Assembly: GCF_040412425.1 (NCBI RefSeq)
Contig: NC_089783.1
Span: forward strand, 38,864,125 to 38,928,124
Origin: Macrobrachium rosenbergii
Taxonomy: Eukaryota; Arthropoda; Malacostraca; Decapoda; Palaemonidae
Direction: 5' to 3'
DNA length: 64,000 nucleotides
How positions within the stretch are numbered: the first letter of the stretch is position 1; the number at the start of each line of letters is the position of its first letter. The notes under the pieces were generated by a model that was not told the DNA's origin, did not search any database, and was given only the letters and a program-made list of their open reading frames with translations. Made by a program: the position numbers and the translations under genes. Shown here piece after piece: positions 27,090 through 40,860 of this stretch.

Positions 27090-27366
27090 CTCCAGCTTCG
27101 ACTCAACAGTAGACTAAAAACTAGGCACTTAATTCACTACTGACATCAGTAAGGGTTTATTATACTTTAGGAATGCTACCACAGAGTAACAATGCCCGAA
27201 TGAGAGTGAGAGACTCAGAAACTCATATTTAGATTTTTCTAATCGTTCAAAAGTTGATCTGCAAGGATATAATGATGATTATGCTAATTCAAACATAAAT
27301 ACATCGGAGTTTATCAAGCGAAAAATTAACACAAGAAATATATAAAGCAAATGCAAAAGCGAACAC

Positions 27367-27379
27367 ACACACACACATT

Positions 27380-27470
<91 letters not shown>

Positions 27471-27495
27471 TATGAATATATATATATACATATGA

Positions 27496-27579
<84 letters not shown>

Positions 27580-27598
27580 TTACATTTATGTGTGTGTG
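27367..27598. repeat. (CA)n, (TA)n, (TA)n, (TG)n compound array
   Basis: Short CA runs, TA 27392-27464, TATGAATATA/CATATGAATG core, TA 27500-27577, then (TG)n. The arrangement is nearly symmetric: CA on the left, TG on the right. Confidence 0.95.
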
Positions 27599-27599
27599 T

Positions 27600-28664
27600 G
27601 TATTGGCATTTACAGCCAGACAAAGTTCCTTTTGTCTTTGTCGATAACTTCGAGCACATTCATGCAAAAAAAATAAATAAATAAATAAAATAAAAGCCTT
27701 TCATCCCAATTTCCATGAATCAAAGTCGGACAAAAAAAAAAAAAACAACCCGTCGATCAAATTAATGATAACCTGTGGATTATAATGAAAACCAGTTATG
27801 AATATCGCGTGATTTAATAATCCAATTAGATATGATTATGAGGCTTTCAGTGAACGATTTTGGTTTGGGTATGTCATCATAAATTCTCATAGCGGTTAAT
27901 GAGGGAAATCATTGTGACCGAAATGTGATTTACATGTTATATATACATATGCACCTTTGTACATTATAAAAGTATGGAGACTCCCAAATGAAATTTAGGT
28001 TTGATCTTTTTTTTCTAATTAAAGTTGTGCTAGCAACTGCCTAATTCAACAGAGACTCCCAAATTAAATTTAGGTCTGATTAGTTTTTACATAATTAATG
28101 TTATAGCAAAAATAATTAAAGTTATAACACAAATAACTGACTAATCGAATATAGTTGAATATTTACTTCAACGTTTCGGAAATTTTGAGTTTTCTTTTCT
28201 TGTGTAACTGGCAAGTAATTACGTCAGAAAATATAGCCAGTGTTTATACAATTAATAAAGCTATGACACAAATACCTGTGCTGGCAACCGACTGGTCTAA
28301 TGTAGCTGAATATTGCCCGTAAACTTTAACTTCATTTGTTCATTTCTTGTGTAACTCGCAAGCATTTACGCAGCACTAACGTCGGGAAATATAGCCAATG
28401 TCTCAATGAACCGCAGAGTCATAATGTTTATATATAATTAAAATTTCTACTACTGAATCTTTCAACAAACACAAAATATCCTTTGTATCAACATCAATTC
28501 CAGCGAAATCCCGTCGTTACATGACTTTATGGCTTCCTGAGCAGCTTTATTCAGTCACTTATTTATTGTTCTCAAACACAAGACTTCCAAGAACCAGATT
28601 AGTTTATTTGTGTTTACCGAATCCTGCCTTCATTTGATTTGGGCGTTGTTTGTACATTGCTATT
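27600..28664. other. AT-rich unique sequence
   Basis: No gene. A loosely repeated theme (AGACTCCCAAATxAAATTTAG) occurs near 27978 and 28052, and AATATAGCCAxTGT near 28230 and 28388, suggesting an old duplication. Confidence 0.4.
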
Positions 28665-28693
28665 AGTAAACATCCTCGTTCAGGATGTTTACT
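28665..28693. repeat. Short perfect palindrome (12-bp arms, 5-nt loop)
   Basis: AGTAAACATCCT, loop CGTTC, AGGATGTTTACT. Both arms are perfect. Confidence 0.95.
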
Positions 28694-28934
28694 GAACTAA
28701 AAGAACGATAGGTCTGTAAAGTACCATTATTTATACTTATACTAAAACCACAACACTTGTATTTTCTCTTTAGTCTTTGCAAGGGTTTTCAATCTTCTCT
28801 TCAAGTTGATGTATCGATGATAGATCACAGAATTTAACGTGAAGCTCCGTGAAGAAAATTCAGAAATATAAAACGAGCTCTCAGTAGAGATCATATCACC
28901 ACTCCAGAGGCGGTTGGTTACGAGGATTAACAAA

Positions 28935-29339
28935 AAATAAACAAGCATATAAAAAATGCGCCCAAGATTCTTCGGCGCAATCGAGCTTTCCGTACAGCCG
29001 CTATACCGTATAAGCAAGGTAGGAGATCTATCTTTCGGTGGTCCCGGTATAATGCTGCATGAGCCACGGGTCATGATACTTTAACTACGGCCCGGTGGTG
29101 GCCTGTCCTATATTGTTGCCAGAAGCATGATTATGGCTAACTTTCACCTCAAATAAAATAAAAACTACTGAGGCTTGAGGGCTGAAATTTGATATGTTTG
29201 ATGAATGGAGGTGGATGATCAACATACCAATTTGCAGCCCTCTAGCCTCAGTAGTTTTTAAGATCTGAGGGCGGACAGAAAAAAGTGCGGACGGACAGAC
29301 AAAGCCATCTCAACTGTTTTCTTTTACAGAAAATTAAAA
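28935..29339 (+). mobile_element. Family A hairpin-rich element, copy 3
   Basis: Full-length copy of about 400 bp. The 5' hairpin sits near TGCGCCCAAGATTCTTCGGC, then GCAATCGAG. A CGGTGG block follows, then CGGCCCGGTGGTGGCCTGTC and the main inverted arms (about 29160-29260). GGGCGGACAGAAAAAAGTGC and GGACGGACAGACAAAG precede the terminal hairpin at 29313-29335. Confidence 0.85.
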
Positions 29340-30555
29340 CCTGCTAAGTGATGAAACACCTTCCGTCAGACCTAGCAGTCAGGAGTAATTACAAGGAAGT
29401 TTGGTTGCGTCTGTTTTTTTTCTTTTCTAATCCCGCTGAGATTTTGTAATAATTATAAACGATACGGTTTCCATGGCGTCAAATCATCGAATTTTCATCG
29501 ATGACAGCGAAGAGTTTAAGATCTGGGAAGGAATGTTCAACGAATATTTTAACTTGAAGTCTGGAATCCCAGTGAAACTTCTAAATAACTTCGCCGACGA
29601 AGTTACAACGAGACCATGTTTTCAATTTCTTCTTGCCTGCGTATGTGATAGCAGGATAGCTCAAGAATAGAGGAACAGATCTCGATGAACTCTGGTGAAA
29701 TCATTTATTGGGGGACCCCTTATCCCTCCTAGATTATTCACTCTGACGGACACAGATTAAGGTAAGACGTTTTGTCGCTATGGAAACCACCTTGCCATTA
29801 CTATCATAAATGAGCCAATCTTTAGAAAATTCACCAAATGAATTCACCAAAACATTTATTATGCATTCAGTGGTGCCACATCACTTTTCGCTGATGACTG
29901 CTACTGGTAAAAGTGCGTCCCTTACTAAGTATCTCTTATGTTTTAGGTAAAAGACGCGTGGCTACGGATAAAAAGGTGATTTAGCATGTTGACAGTGTTT
30001 CGGAAAAATGTTGTTCCCTAATGTTATCAGAAATATATATTAAAATAAACACTGAATTATATGAAATATCATTAGTGTTGCCAAAGTGAAAAGAACCCAC
30101 TAAGAGGGAAATTCCACTGCAATATTCACTGAAACTTACAACACCAACGTTAATATAACAAAATGATTTTAAGAAAGAAAAGGCACTATTACTAAGACAC
30201 ACAGTCTGTAAGTCAACACAATAACCATAAGGAAATTAGATGCCAAGTCAGAAAATTTTAATTTTTTATCCAAAAAACATACCCTGAATTATTTGTCAAG
30301 AACTAACCCAAATACAGGAAATAATGTATAGATACCGTGCATGATAACTGTGTAGAAATCAATGCATGTTTCGTAACTGACGGTGATTCTTAGAGACCAA
30401 TGTAAGAATAAAGGGAAGGGCTAAAAAAAGAAGTGTTACCCATCTACTTTAGGTAAAGTTCAGGATGTTAGGTGCATGGAACCCTCAGGGGCAGACTGGG
30501 ATTTATGCCAACGGAATCTATTATTCAGTGGCAGCACTCTTGACTCCTGTATTTC
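29340..30555. other. Unique sequence with one small open frame
   Basis: A 65-codon plus-strand frame at 29473-29670 starts ATGGCG and stops TAG. Its predicted peptide is of mixed, non-repetitive composition (for example EEFKIWEGMFNEYFNL), unlike the repeat frames around it. It has no recognised domain, and a frame of this length is expected by chance, so its coding status is unresolved. Nothing else was recognised. Confidence 0.3.
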
Positions 30556-30783
30556 TCGGGCGAAAATTCCTGAGATGTATGCTAATATTGTACCAGCCCC
30601 GTTTTTTTGCCATGTCCCTAGGTTAGGGTAGATTAGGTTGGGTTAGGTTAGGATAGGTTGGATCAACACCAATACTGAATTATTTTAAAGAAAATTCTAT
30701 GGTTAGTTTTTAAGATGTGGCGTCCAGCTTTTTTCAGGAAAAGCTCCCGGTACAGGGTTACATCTCGGGAAAATGCTTCCCGG
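30556..30783. mobile_element. TTAGG-carrying TIR element, copy 1
   Basis: About 228 bp, matching 57236-57525 over most of its length. The left end CGGGCGAAAATTCCTGAGAT and the right-end complement CCGGGAAGCATTTTCCCGAG form an imperfect ~24-bp terminal inverted repeat. The core includes CCCTAGGTTAGGGTAGATTA and related TTAGG-like units (30619-30660), then TTCTATGGTTAGTTTTTAAG and ATGxGGCGTCC. Non-coding, with MITE-like architecture. Target-site duplication was not resolved. Confidence 0.65.
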
Positions 30784-30806
30784 ACCTGAGTTTGAATTTA
30801 ATAGTA

Positions 30807-31151
30807 TTTGAACTCTCATTGTCACTTCAACTTCTTCGTGTGTCCTTTCCCCTTTTACTTTCATACATGTGCTTTGTACTTGCTTTGTACTTTTCTCCTC
30901 GTTCGCCCTCTCTCTCCTTGAAAGGATCTCCATCTTGGCTCCCTCTCTAATTGCGTCCAAACATAAAGTGGAGCTTTACTTTCAATAGTTTTTGTACTCT
31001 CAATTTCTCTCATTCCCTCTTCTACTTGCTCGTTTCCTCTTTTCTCTTTTCTTCCACAAATGTGCTTTGTTCTTTTCTCATCGTTCGCCCTCCCTCTTCT
31101 TGAGAGAACTCCATCTTGGCTCCTTTCTAATTGCGTCCAGACATAAAGCGG
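30807..31151. repeat. ~181-bp tandem duplication
   Basis: Both copies share ACTCTCAxT, ATGTGCTTTGT, CGTTCGCCCTC, CTCCATCTTGGCTCC and AATTGCGTCCAxACATAAAG (period about 181). Pyrimidine-rich. Confidence 0.85.
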
Positions 31152-31340
31152 GTGAATTTTTCAACATCTCAGTCAGCTCCCCTCTTTTTCCTGCTCAAGA
31201 TTTTATAGCCAGCCTTCATCAACGTTTAAAGCCCTACAGCATGTTACCTCGTTAATGCCACCGGATGACTTTTACATAACACTTCACGAGTATCGGTTTA
31301 AGCCTCCGCCTATTTCTCGGTACTGTGTTTGAACCTACCC

Positions 31341-31637
31341 GAATAGGAATAGGAATGGAATATAAAATTTAGGCCAAAGGCCAAACACTGGGACATATGA
31401 GGTCATTCAGCCCTGAAAAGGAAATTGAAAGTAGGTAGGTCTGAAGGGTGTAACAGAAAGATAACCTGGCAGCTGCACTATGAAATAATTGTTAGGAGAG
31501 GATGGAGTGTAAGGTGGAAGAAAGATATGAGTGGAGGTACAGTAAAAGGAATGAAAGGGGTTGCAGCTAGGGGCCGAAAGGACGCTCAAAAAGAACCTTT
31601 AGTAAGGTGCACTGACGGCACTAATCCCCTACGGGGA
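31341..31637 (+). mobile_element. Family B dispersed repeat, near-complete copy
   Basis: About 300 bp. Runs GGAATGGAATATAAAATTTA, GGCCAAAGGCCAAACACTGG, GAGGTCATTCAGCCCTGAAA, CAGCTGCACTATGAAATAAT, AAAGGGGTTGCAGCTAGGGG, then GTGCACTGACGGCACTAATC and CCCCTACGGGGA. Recalled as a very common decapod repeat. No coding capacity is seen, and the origin is unknown to me. Confidence 0.8.
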
Positions 31638-31639
31638 AT

Positions 31640-32830
<1,191 letters not shown>

Positions 32831-33124
32831 TTGGAGTATAAAGCAGCTTTCCTTGTTATGTGTGGCATCAGAAATGAAACAAGAAAAATATTCACCGCCA
32901 TAATTATGCTTAAATTGCTTAATTATGGACGACGCCCTGCGCAGAAAATTGCCACGACATTCTCTGCTTCATAAACATTCAAAGACCACTCCCCAATATC
33001 TCCGTTCGCTTTTGCATTATGCAAGAATTACCGCTCTGCTTGAGTGTCCTCGGTCTCTCATTCCTATCACCTTTTCCCAGTATACCGAGATCCTTTCCGG
33101 CATTCCTGTTCTCTTTCCTCATAC

Positions 33125-33250
33125 CCTAGCTACAACCCCTTTCATGCCCAGTGCTATACCTCTATTTCTACTCTCAATTTCCTTTTCAGCGCCGAATGGC
33201 CTCATAGGTCCCAGCGCTTGGCCTTTGGCCAAAATTCTACATTCTAATAT
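33125..33250 (-). mobile_element. Family B dispersed repeat, 5' fragment
   Basis: On the minus strand: GGCCAAAGGCCAAGCGCTGG, GACCTATGAGGCCATTCGGC, GCTGAAAAGG, then ATGAAAGGGGTTGTAGCTAG. The 149-residue plus-strand frame 32925-33374 runs across it antisense and is an artefact. Confidence 0.75.
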
Positions 33251-33325
33251 ATTCTCTTTCCTCATAATACTTGATGATTATGCATTTTCAACAGAAAACA
33301 ATTTTTTTCCTATTTTAATACCCGA

Positions 33326-33457
33326 TCTCTTCTTCTTTCTGTATTTCCTATTATCTTCTGTTATTTCTCTCTAATGAACATCATAATCTTTGGAAGCTTC
33401 AATTTCAATTCAGTCGCCCCTCAGGTGGTCTTGTTCCATAGGGATAAGGTTCATCTT

Positions 33458-33541
<84 letters not shown>
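33326..33541 (+). mobile_element. LINE L1x 3' end with (AAT)n tail
   Basis: 3' untranslated end containing CTGTATTTCC, CTAATGAACATCATAATCTT, TTCAATTTCAATTCAGTCGC and GTTCATCTTCTG. It is followed immediately by about 27 AAT units (33461-33541), consistent with a LINE ending in a simple repeat. Same end at 44100-44481 and antisense at 46522-46860 and 11298-11392. Confidence 0.75.
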
Positions 33542-33542
<1 letters not shown>

Positions 33543-33918
33543 GTTCTTTTCTTATGATTAACCACTACAAACACGGTGATCAGTTCATTCAACCGCCTGC
33601 AAATTTTTTTCCGTCTCTATGTTTCTCTGTATTTCTCTCTTGACATCGCATATACTTCACAAACAATTTCTCTTGATAGCATAAACTTTCTTTACCTTTA
33701 TTCGCATATTTCAGTACTGAAAAAATGACTCCCTAATCCATCCACTCTGTAAATTCCGACCTTTACATTCACAGGCATTCCAAATCTCTCCCCGTTATTG
33801 ATATAATCTAATCATGAACCCGTAATTATACTTCATCCAAAATTCCTAAAAGAATCAGCTGATTCCTTTCATCCATGTTATTGCTTATCGCTCCACTATC
33901 CTGGTTTCCAATTACCTT

Positions 33919-33960
33919 CATAGCCTCATAGCCTCATAGGCTCATAGGCTCATAGGCTCA
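33919..33960. repeat. 8-bp tandem repeat
   Basis: CATAGCCT twice, then CATAGGCT three times; the unit changes by one base midway. Confidence 0.9.
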
Positions 33961-34049
33961 CTCTTTGCTCACGTTTCTGTACAGCAACGTCAGCAAAAAT
34001 CTATTTCTTTTCTGTCTCTACCTATCTCATTCATGCACAGAGCAAGAAA

Positions 34050-34103
34050 TTTATTTCTGTGAAACACGTGCTCATGTGTTCATTAGTTCTAACACACACA
34101 CAC

Positions 34104-34182
<79 letters not shown>
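34050..34182 (+). mobile_element. SINE family S2, 5'-truncated, with (CA)n(TA)n tail
   Basis: AGAAATTTATTTCTGTGAAA and CACGTGCTCATGTGTTCATT match the body of the SINE at 45317-45444. CA 34092-34106 and TA 34107-34182 follow. The tRNA-like head is missing. Confidence 0.6.
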
Positions 34183-34187
<5 letters not shown>

Positions 34188-34619
34188 TATATAATATCAA
34201 ACTACCATTCATTTACTTCCGTTTTATCCACGTTCCTAAAATTTTCCATAAAACGAAGTTTAATATAATTCAGAAAATGGCATCTCTAAACATTTATTCA
34301 CATGACACGTGTGTTGGTAATTATCTCTTGTCACCCAAAATATATTCATTTGTAAATGAGTTTTTTTTTTTTTATACTGGGAGAGGGCAGGGAACTTTAA
34401 CAATGGACGACATTTGCATGTAATGTTTTCTACACAGAATATTATGACGAAATACTTTCAGGAGATATTGCGATCGGACAGCAGGATATCCCATTGCGCA
34501 TCCATTACGAAATGGGAGTGGTGCCAACGTAGCTAATACGAAAGACTTCCTTGTAAGGGTCATGGTCATTTCCAGGTTTATTTGCCAAGTGAACTTTTAG
34601 TGAGATTGAGTTTTAACTC

Positions 34620-34650
34620 TGCGTTGAGGTAAATAATTTACCTCAACGCA
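34620..34650. repeat. 31-bp perfect palindrome (15-bp arms, 1-nt centre)
   Basis: TGCGTTGAGGTAAAT, A, ATTTACCTCAACGCA. With one mismatch the symmetry extends three bases further on each side (ACT...AGT). Confidence 0.97.
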
Positions 34651-34715
34651 AAGTGCATGGATAAGGAACGGAAGCACAAGAGGCCACGTACGCGCGCACA
34701 CACACACTCACACAC

Positions 34716-35343
<628 letters not shown>

Positions 35344-36156
35344 TTAAAAGGATACATATATAACTGAATTAGAGAGAAGCAAAAGTTTCGAAACAGGAAG
35401 CCCTCCAACCCGATTAATATAAGAGGTTTTCTGTAACACAGGCTGACATATCTCTGGGTAATAGAACTTCATCATCACTTAATAATGTGTCTTTCTATAT
35501 TTGCCACATTTATTCAGTTAATACTTCGTGTTTACTGGTATCATCGTTCTTTTTCCTGTTCCTCTAAAAAACGTTCAAATAGACCTTTTCACGCTTGGCA
35601 AATATTAAAATCATTAGCTCGAATTTTCGTGGTCATCAACTCATGAGAACCATTAATTGATATAAATCAGAAATATATTGGTCAAACACGGCCTTCCAGC
35701 ATCAAAATCTTATTAAATATCCAAAACTAAAGGTCGATTTACAGACATAAGCTCCATAATATGTGAACAACTCAGAGGCACTGAATAATGAAGATTCAGG
35801 AAAGGGTAGCGCGGTCTCCATGTATATTTGACCGAGCCCAGGCCTGAATACAAAGGCCAGAGGTTTCACTTAGCTGTACAATTTGTGCCTCACTCAAACA
35901 CCATTTGCTCTGCTTCTTCAGATGTAAAAGAAAGTTGTGGGAGCATGTGCTTTGCAGCTTTTTGAATGCTGGACATGACAAGTTCCAAAGGTGTTTAAAT
36001 GCTGTATAAAAACCCCGTGCTCTAGTTCGGTCAATTGTATATTCAAATTTATATGCATATATATGCACATGTATATGTATGTATGTATGTATGTACGTGT
36101 ATATATATAAACACACACGCATATTTGCCCATATGTGTGTGTACATATATAAATAA

Positions 36157-36161
<5 letters not shown>
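35344..36161. other. Mostly unique sequence, some GC-richer
   Basis: A minus-strand frame (35796-36146) has a mixed-composition C-terminal ~75 residues (for example [17 protein letters not shown]) after a TATG-repeat-derived N-terminus. No domain was recognised, and I do not call it a gene. Confidence 0.3.

Positions 36162-36236
<75 letters not shown>
36162..36236. repeat. (TA)n microsatellite
   Basis: TA tract of about 75 bp, preceded by GTATGTATGTATGTATG near 36077. Confidence 0.95.
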
Positions 36237-36239
<3 letters not shown>

Positions 36240-36845
36240 GCCTTATGCTGTATAGAGTACTGGGCTATTGATTCACCTGTTTAACTAGTTCCAAAAGACT
36301 GGATGGATAATAATAATAACAATAATGTCCCAGATATAACAGCTGCAACTGATACTTAATTGTCAGCTTTTGAGCATTATTTATTGCACGGTTTTAGCTT
36401 GGTAATTACGTGATTATCTGAAAAATGGAACTTCAAAGGAATTTCACGATGAACAAACCATCGCTCCTCCTAGTATATTGACATTTATTTTAGAAATATT
36501 TCTAGTTTCAGACATACCATTATATTTTACGTCTATTATATCTTGTTATTAAGCGAGTGTTTTTTTCGTTTACAAATGTAACAAGTATAGCGTTGTACTT
36601 ATTTCTGGATGCGAGACTGCAAACATTTCACGCACTGTGCTGTGAACTGAAGGTTGACCAGACCACAGGGAATATATCCCAAAGTTCAGAGTAGCTATAA
36701 CTGCCCAGGCTGCAACGTCAGCATTTAAACTGAATTATGTCCTTTCTTAGACAGTAACCTTTCACGGGACCTACTTTTGAATAATCTGCCATTAAACTGA
36801 ATCAGTCCGAACATTGTTTGTTAGCAGGCTTTGGAAAGATTACAA

Positions 36846-37025
36846 TGAATATAGAACTTAGGCCAAAGACCTAGCGATGGACCTAAAGTAATTCAGCGCT
36901 AAAACGGAAATTGACAGTAAGGTTTAAAAGGAAACAGGAGGAAACCTCCGCTATGAATCATCTCAAGAAAGAAAGAATATGAACGACAGTAAAAGGAAAA
37001 AGGGGTTGCCCTTTACGGTGCACAA
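36846..37025 (+). mobile_element. Family B dispersed repeat, internally deleted copy
   Basis: Begins TGAATATAGAACTTAGGCCA, with AATTCAGCGCTAAAACGGAA and ATTGACAGTAAGGTTTAAAA, ending near AGGGGTTGCCCTTTACGGTG. It is shorter than the 31.3-kb copy because the GCAGCTAGGGGCC block is missing. Confidence 0.75.
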
Positions 37026-37222
37026 CATGGCGTGCGACGCTTGATAATGGGGAAATATGTTAAAGTAACAGTTCGAATTGGGTAGATGAGTGACTGGAAA
37101 TTGATTGGTAAAATAAGTGCAGTTCGTGAGGAAATCCCTCTCTCAAGAATCGACGTGAAAAACCTCATTCCGTTGATTGGGAAATGAATGACACGAACAT
37201 GCAACGAAACGATCGGTTATAC

Positions 37223-37253
37223 CCAGGACCCACTAAGTCTTAGTGGGTCCTGG
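37223..37253. repeat. 31-bp perfect palindrome (15-bp arms, 1-nt centre)
   Basis: CCAGGACCCACTAAG, T, CTTAGTGGGTCCTGG. Both arms are perfect; geometry is identical to the palindrome at 34620. Confidence 0.97.
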
Positions 37254-37751
37254 TTATGCCCGATGCTCAGTCGGTTGGCTGAACGAGTCCGATGAATAAA
37301 TTCGAAATATTCATTGCTTCTTTTCCAGCCAAGACCTTAAGTTTTGCCGGCATGCGATCCAACCAGACCACGACACTTCCATTCGAGACCGTTTTAAATT
37401 TCTCAAACGAACGAATTTTCCAGAAAGGGAGACTTGATTCATTATTATGGAGTCAGCCTGAAGGTGGTATGGGTCAGAGAGCCAAGTCGTCCCTGAACAG
37501 GATACCAGAAGCGTGCCGACGCTTATTAGTGTCAAGCGTATTTCAACAGGATTAAGTCTTCCTTGCCATTCGCATTACAGATGGCAGCAATCACGGTGGT
37601 GTGTTGCAACTTAATTGCAGCCGAGGCTTACGGGGAAATAATTTAGAGCGCGTTCTCCATCTTTGTCAAATTCCTGTTTGGATTAACAATGGATTAATTA
37701 TGCTCAGATTCAGTTAAATCTTTATAGAGCTTTGATTTGATTTATGAAAAC

Positions 37752-37880
37752 TTGGGAGTAAGGCCAAGCATTGGGGCGCTTTCAGCTATTCAGTGCTCAA
37801 GGGTAAAAGAGGGAGTGAGAGTGGTTGGACAGCAAGATGGAAGAATGAAAATGGGAACAGTGCTAGAATTGTAACTAGTG
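37752..37880 (+). mobile_element. Family B dispersed repeat, degraded fragment
   Basis: GGGAGTAAGGCCAAGCATTG, GCTATTCAGTGCTCAAGGGT and AAGATGGAAGAATGAAAATG follow the family B order with many changes. Confidence 0.5.
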
Positions 37881-38104
37881 TCTAAGTATAAGAGTTTGTC
37901 AGTTTGACATGTGGTAATTTTATATCTTTGAAAATCAAGTTACAACCCATTTATATCAAATTCATTTTACCTTGGAAATAACTTACGTTCAAAGGAAATT
38001 ATGTGCGTCCTCCTATCCTGGCCAAGATTCTAATCTGTATATAATATCCTTTTCGTGTAATTTAAGAGTTTATTTCGATTTACAGTCCATAACTTAATTC
38101 GACT

Positions 38105-38218
38105 GACAGGTGGCTGAGTGGGTATCGTCACAGTCACCTCCTGCTCCAAAAGGCACAGATTCGAATCCTGTTTAGGACAGGATGACTTAGGGGTAAATTA
38201 TTCCTAAGGTAGAGTGAA

Positions 38219-38301
<83 letters not shown>
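38105..38301 (+). mobile_element. SINE family S3 (tRNA-derived) with (TA)n tail, copy 1
   Basis: A-box-like TGGCTGAGTGG at 38111-38121 and B-box-like GATTCGAATCC at 38158-38168 lie at tRNA-like spacing. A short body ends AAGGTAGAGTGAACTGA, then TA 38222-38301. The acceptor stem does not close as in a real tRNA, so I call it a SINE head, not a tRNA gene. Confidence 0.65.
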
Positions 38302-38302
<1 letters not shown>

Positions 38303-38391
38303 GGTTAGGCTATTTGTAGCTCAATATTATTATGAACTTGAATTAAACAGGAATATATATAGCAGATTCAATATCATCCGTCATTTTTCTT

Positions 38392-38850
<459 letters not shown>

Positions 38851-39302
38851 TACAAACACCATTCTCGTGAGCCAGTAAATGCTCCCGAATCCAATACTAT
38901 CCATCGGCGTAAACACAGACGTGGTGCCCTGGGTACGATTACCTTATGTTCATTTGATTAATCGAGTAATTGATGCAAAATGCCTGACATGAAACTAATT
39001 AAGAAGGCAGCCGTTCATCTCTTTACGGATCAGCTGCAAATTGAATTTAAAGCTGTTGTCTACAGTACATGCAAAGAAAATTTAATTTTTTTAGTTTATC
39101 TCCTTTTAAATTTCTTTCAGTTTCTGATTGCGTCCCTTAAGTTTTGAGTACATTTTTAAGATCTATATAATTGTTGAATAACGTTTGGACGAAATGATTA
39201 AACGAAATTGTAAGCAACGAGAAGGAAATCTAGTGTAACGATAGACATACTTGTTATTAATGTAAATACATCTTAAGCAATTTGTTATAAATCTTAAATT
39301 TC

Positions 39303-39558
<256 letters not shown>

Positions 39559-40179
39559 CTTCTCAGTATCTCTGTATCTTTCTGTCCAGCCACTCAAACT
39601 CCTGGCTTTCAGACCCAAGGTTGAAAGTGCCATAGTGCTTTGTTTGATAGCCTAAATTTTGCAAATGAAACATGACTTCATTTTTTTCAAGAGCAATACC
39701 AGGTAAATATTTCCCTGATAGTTTAATTTTTTTTTTTAATTTAACATTTTTTTAAATAACAATACCAGACAAATATTACCCTGACATTTTCTCAAGTACT
39801 TCTAAAGTTCTGTGGGGAACACCCGCAAAACACAATACATATCTTTAAATTAATTTCAAAAAGGTATACTCGTATTAGGACAGTTTTCAGTAAAATGACA
39901 CTCCCCATAAAACTTCAGAGTACACTTCAATCATGCCAAGCTGCCGTTACAGTCATTCTGAAAATTTTTAAGGAATAACTCCTCCGCCCGACTGAGCACG
40001 AAGCATTAACGAGGGAAGTCAGCGACTCATTCGTCATGGCCGGCGGTAAATAACTCGCCTAGCCAAAGGAATTTAAACACTAAAGGATATAGTAAATAAT
40101 ACGGCTGTCAGCGTCGCAGATGAAGTATTCCTCGTCTCTCAGAACCTTTACGGAAAAGCGTAGAAGAGCCATGAGACGC

Positions 40180-40245
40180 TCTTCTTCTTCTTCTTCTTCT
40201 TCTTCTTCTTCTTCTTCTTCTTCTTCTTCTTCTTCTTCTTCTTCC
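40180..40245. repeat. (TTC)n microsatellite
   Basis: About 22 uninterrupted TTC units, a pure GAA/TTC mirror repeat. Confidence 0.97.
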
Positions 40246-40439
40246 TTCCGCTTACCATGAAGTGGGGACGAAAAATAACTTATGACGGCACTCCTTCGCC
40301 TCTCGCTCTGTGATGGATGGTGCCTTCTCTGATGAAAGTATCATTTCTTCACCGCCGCCCGAAAATAACACGAGGGAATTGGCTTTTCCGAAAGCGTGAC
40401 GTATACCGTCCATTGCAAATATGAGTTTATATATTTCTT

Positions 40440-40860
40440 TTTTTACAGGTTTTTACTGTATCAAGTAAAGGAGAATTTAGAACATATTTATAGCAAAATG
40501 AATCTATCTTTTATTCAGATTAATATCACATTAAGTAAATACCAGTTGAGAATATTAATAACTGACTGAAGGGAATTAACACTTATTGAATATTATTTGG
40601 ACAAAAAGAATAACCCATATATTTTTTTTAAATTCATATCATATTAAGTAAATGAGAATTTAGAGAATGCTAATAACTAAAGGAAGGAAATTAACACCCG
40701 CTGAATATTACTTGGATAAAAAACAATAACCCACATCTTTTTTTTTTCAGATTTATGTCATATCAAGTAAATAACAGTTTAGAGAATATTAATAACTGAC
40801 TGAAGGAAAGTAATACCCAATGAATGTTACTAGGAAAAAAATTATAAACCCAGTCTCACA
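40440..40860. repeat. ~115-bp tandem repeat, about 3.5 copies
   Basis: Landmark (A)TTAAGTAAAT or TCAAGTAAAT at about 40461, 40531, 40644 and 40763. Shared blocks: TTTAGAGAATATTAATAACT, GAAGGxAATTAACACC, TGAATATTA and GGAxAAAAA. Confidence 0.85.

Noticed and set aside
32925..33374. 149-residue plus-strand frame
   Set aside because: It runs antisense through a family B fragment and into a LINE 3' end; no motif.
36003..36030. Core promoter of an unseen gene
   Set aside because: No initiator, no downstream coding signal and no conserved neighbour were found.
35796..36146. 116-residue minus-strand frame, and a TATAAAA at about 36005 as a promoter
   Set aside because: The N-terminal third is translated TATG repeat, the rest has no motif, and a lone TATA-like string in AT-rich DNA is weak evidence.
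38105..38175. True tRNA gene
   Set aside because: A- and B-box-like sequences are present, but the acceptor stem does not pair and the T stem has a mismatch. The sequence recurs with a body and (TA)n tail, as a SINE does.
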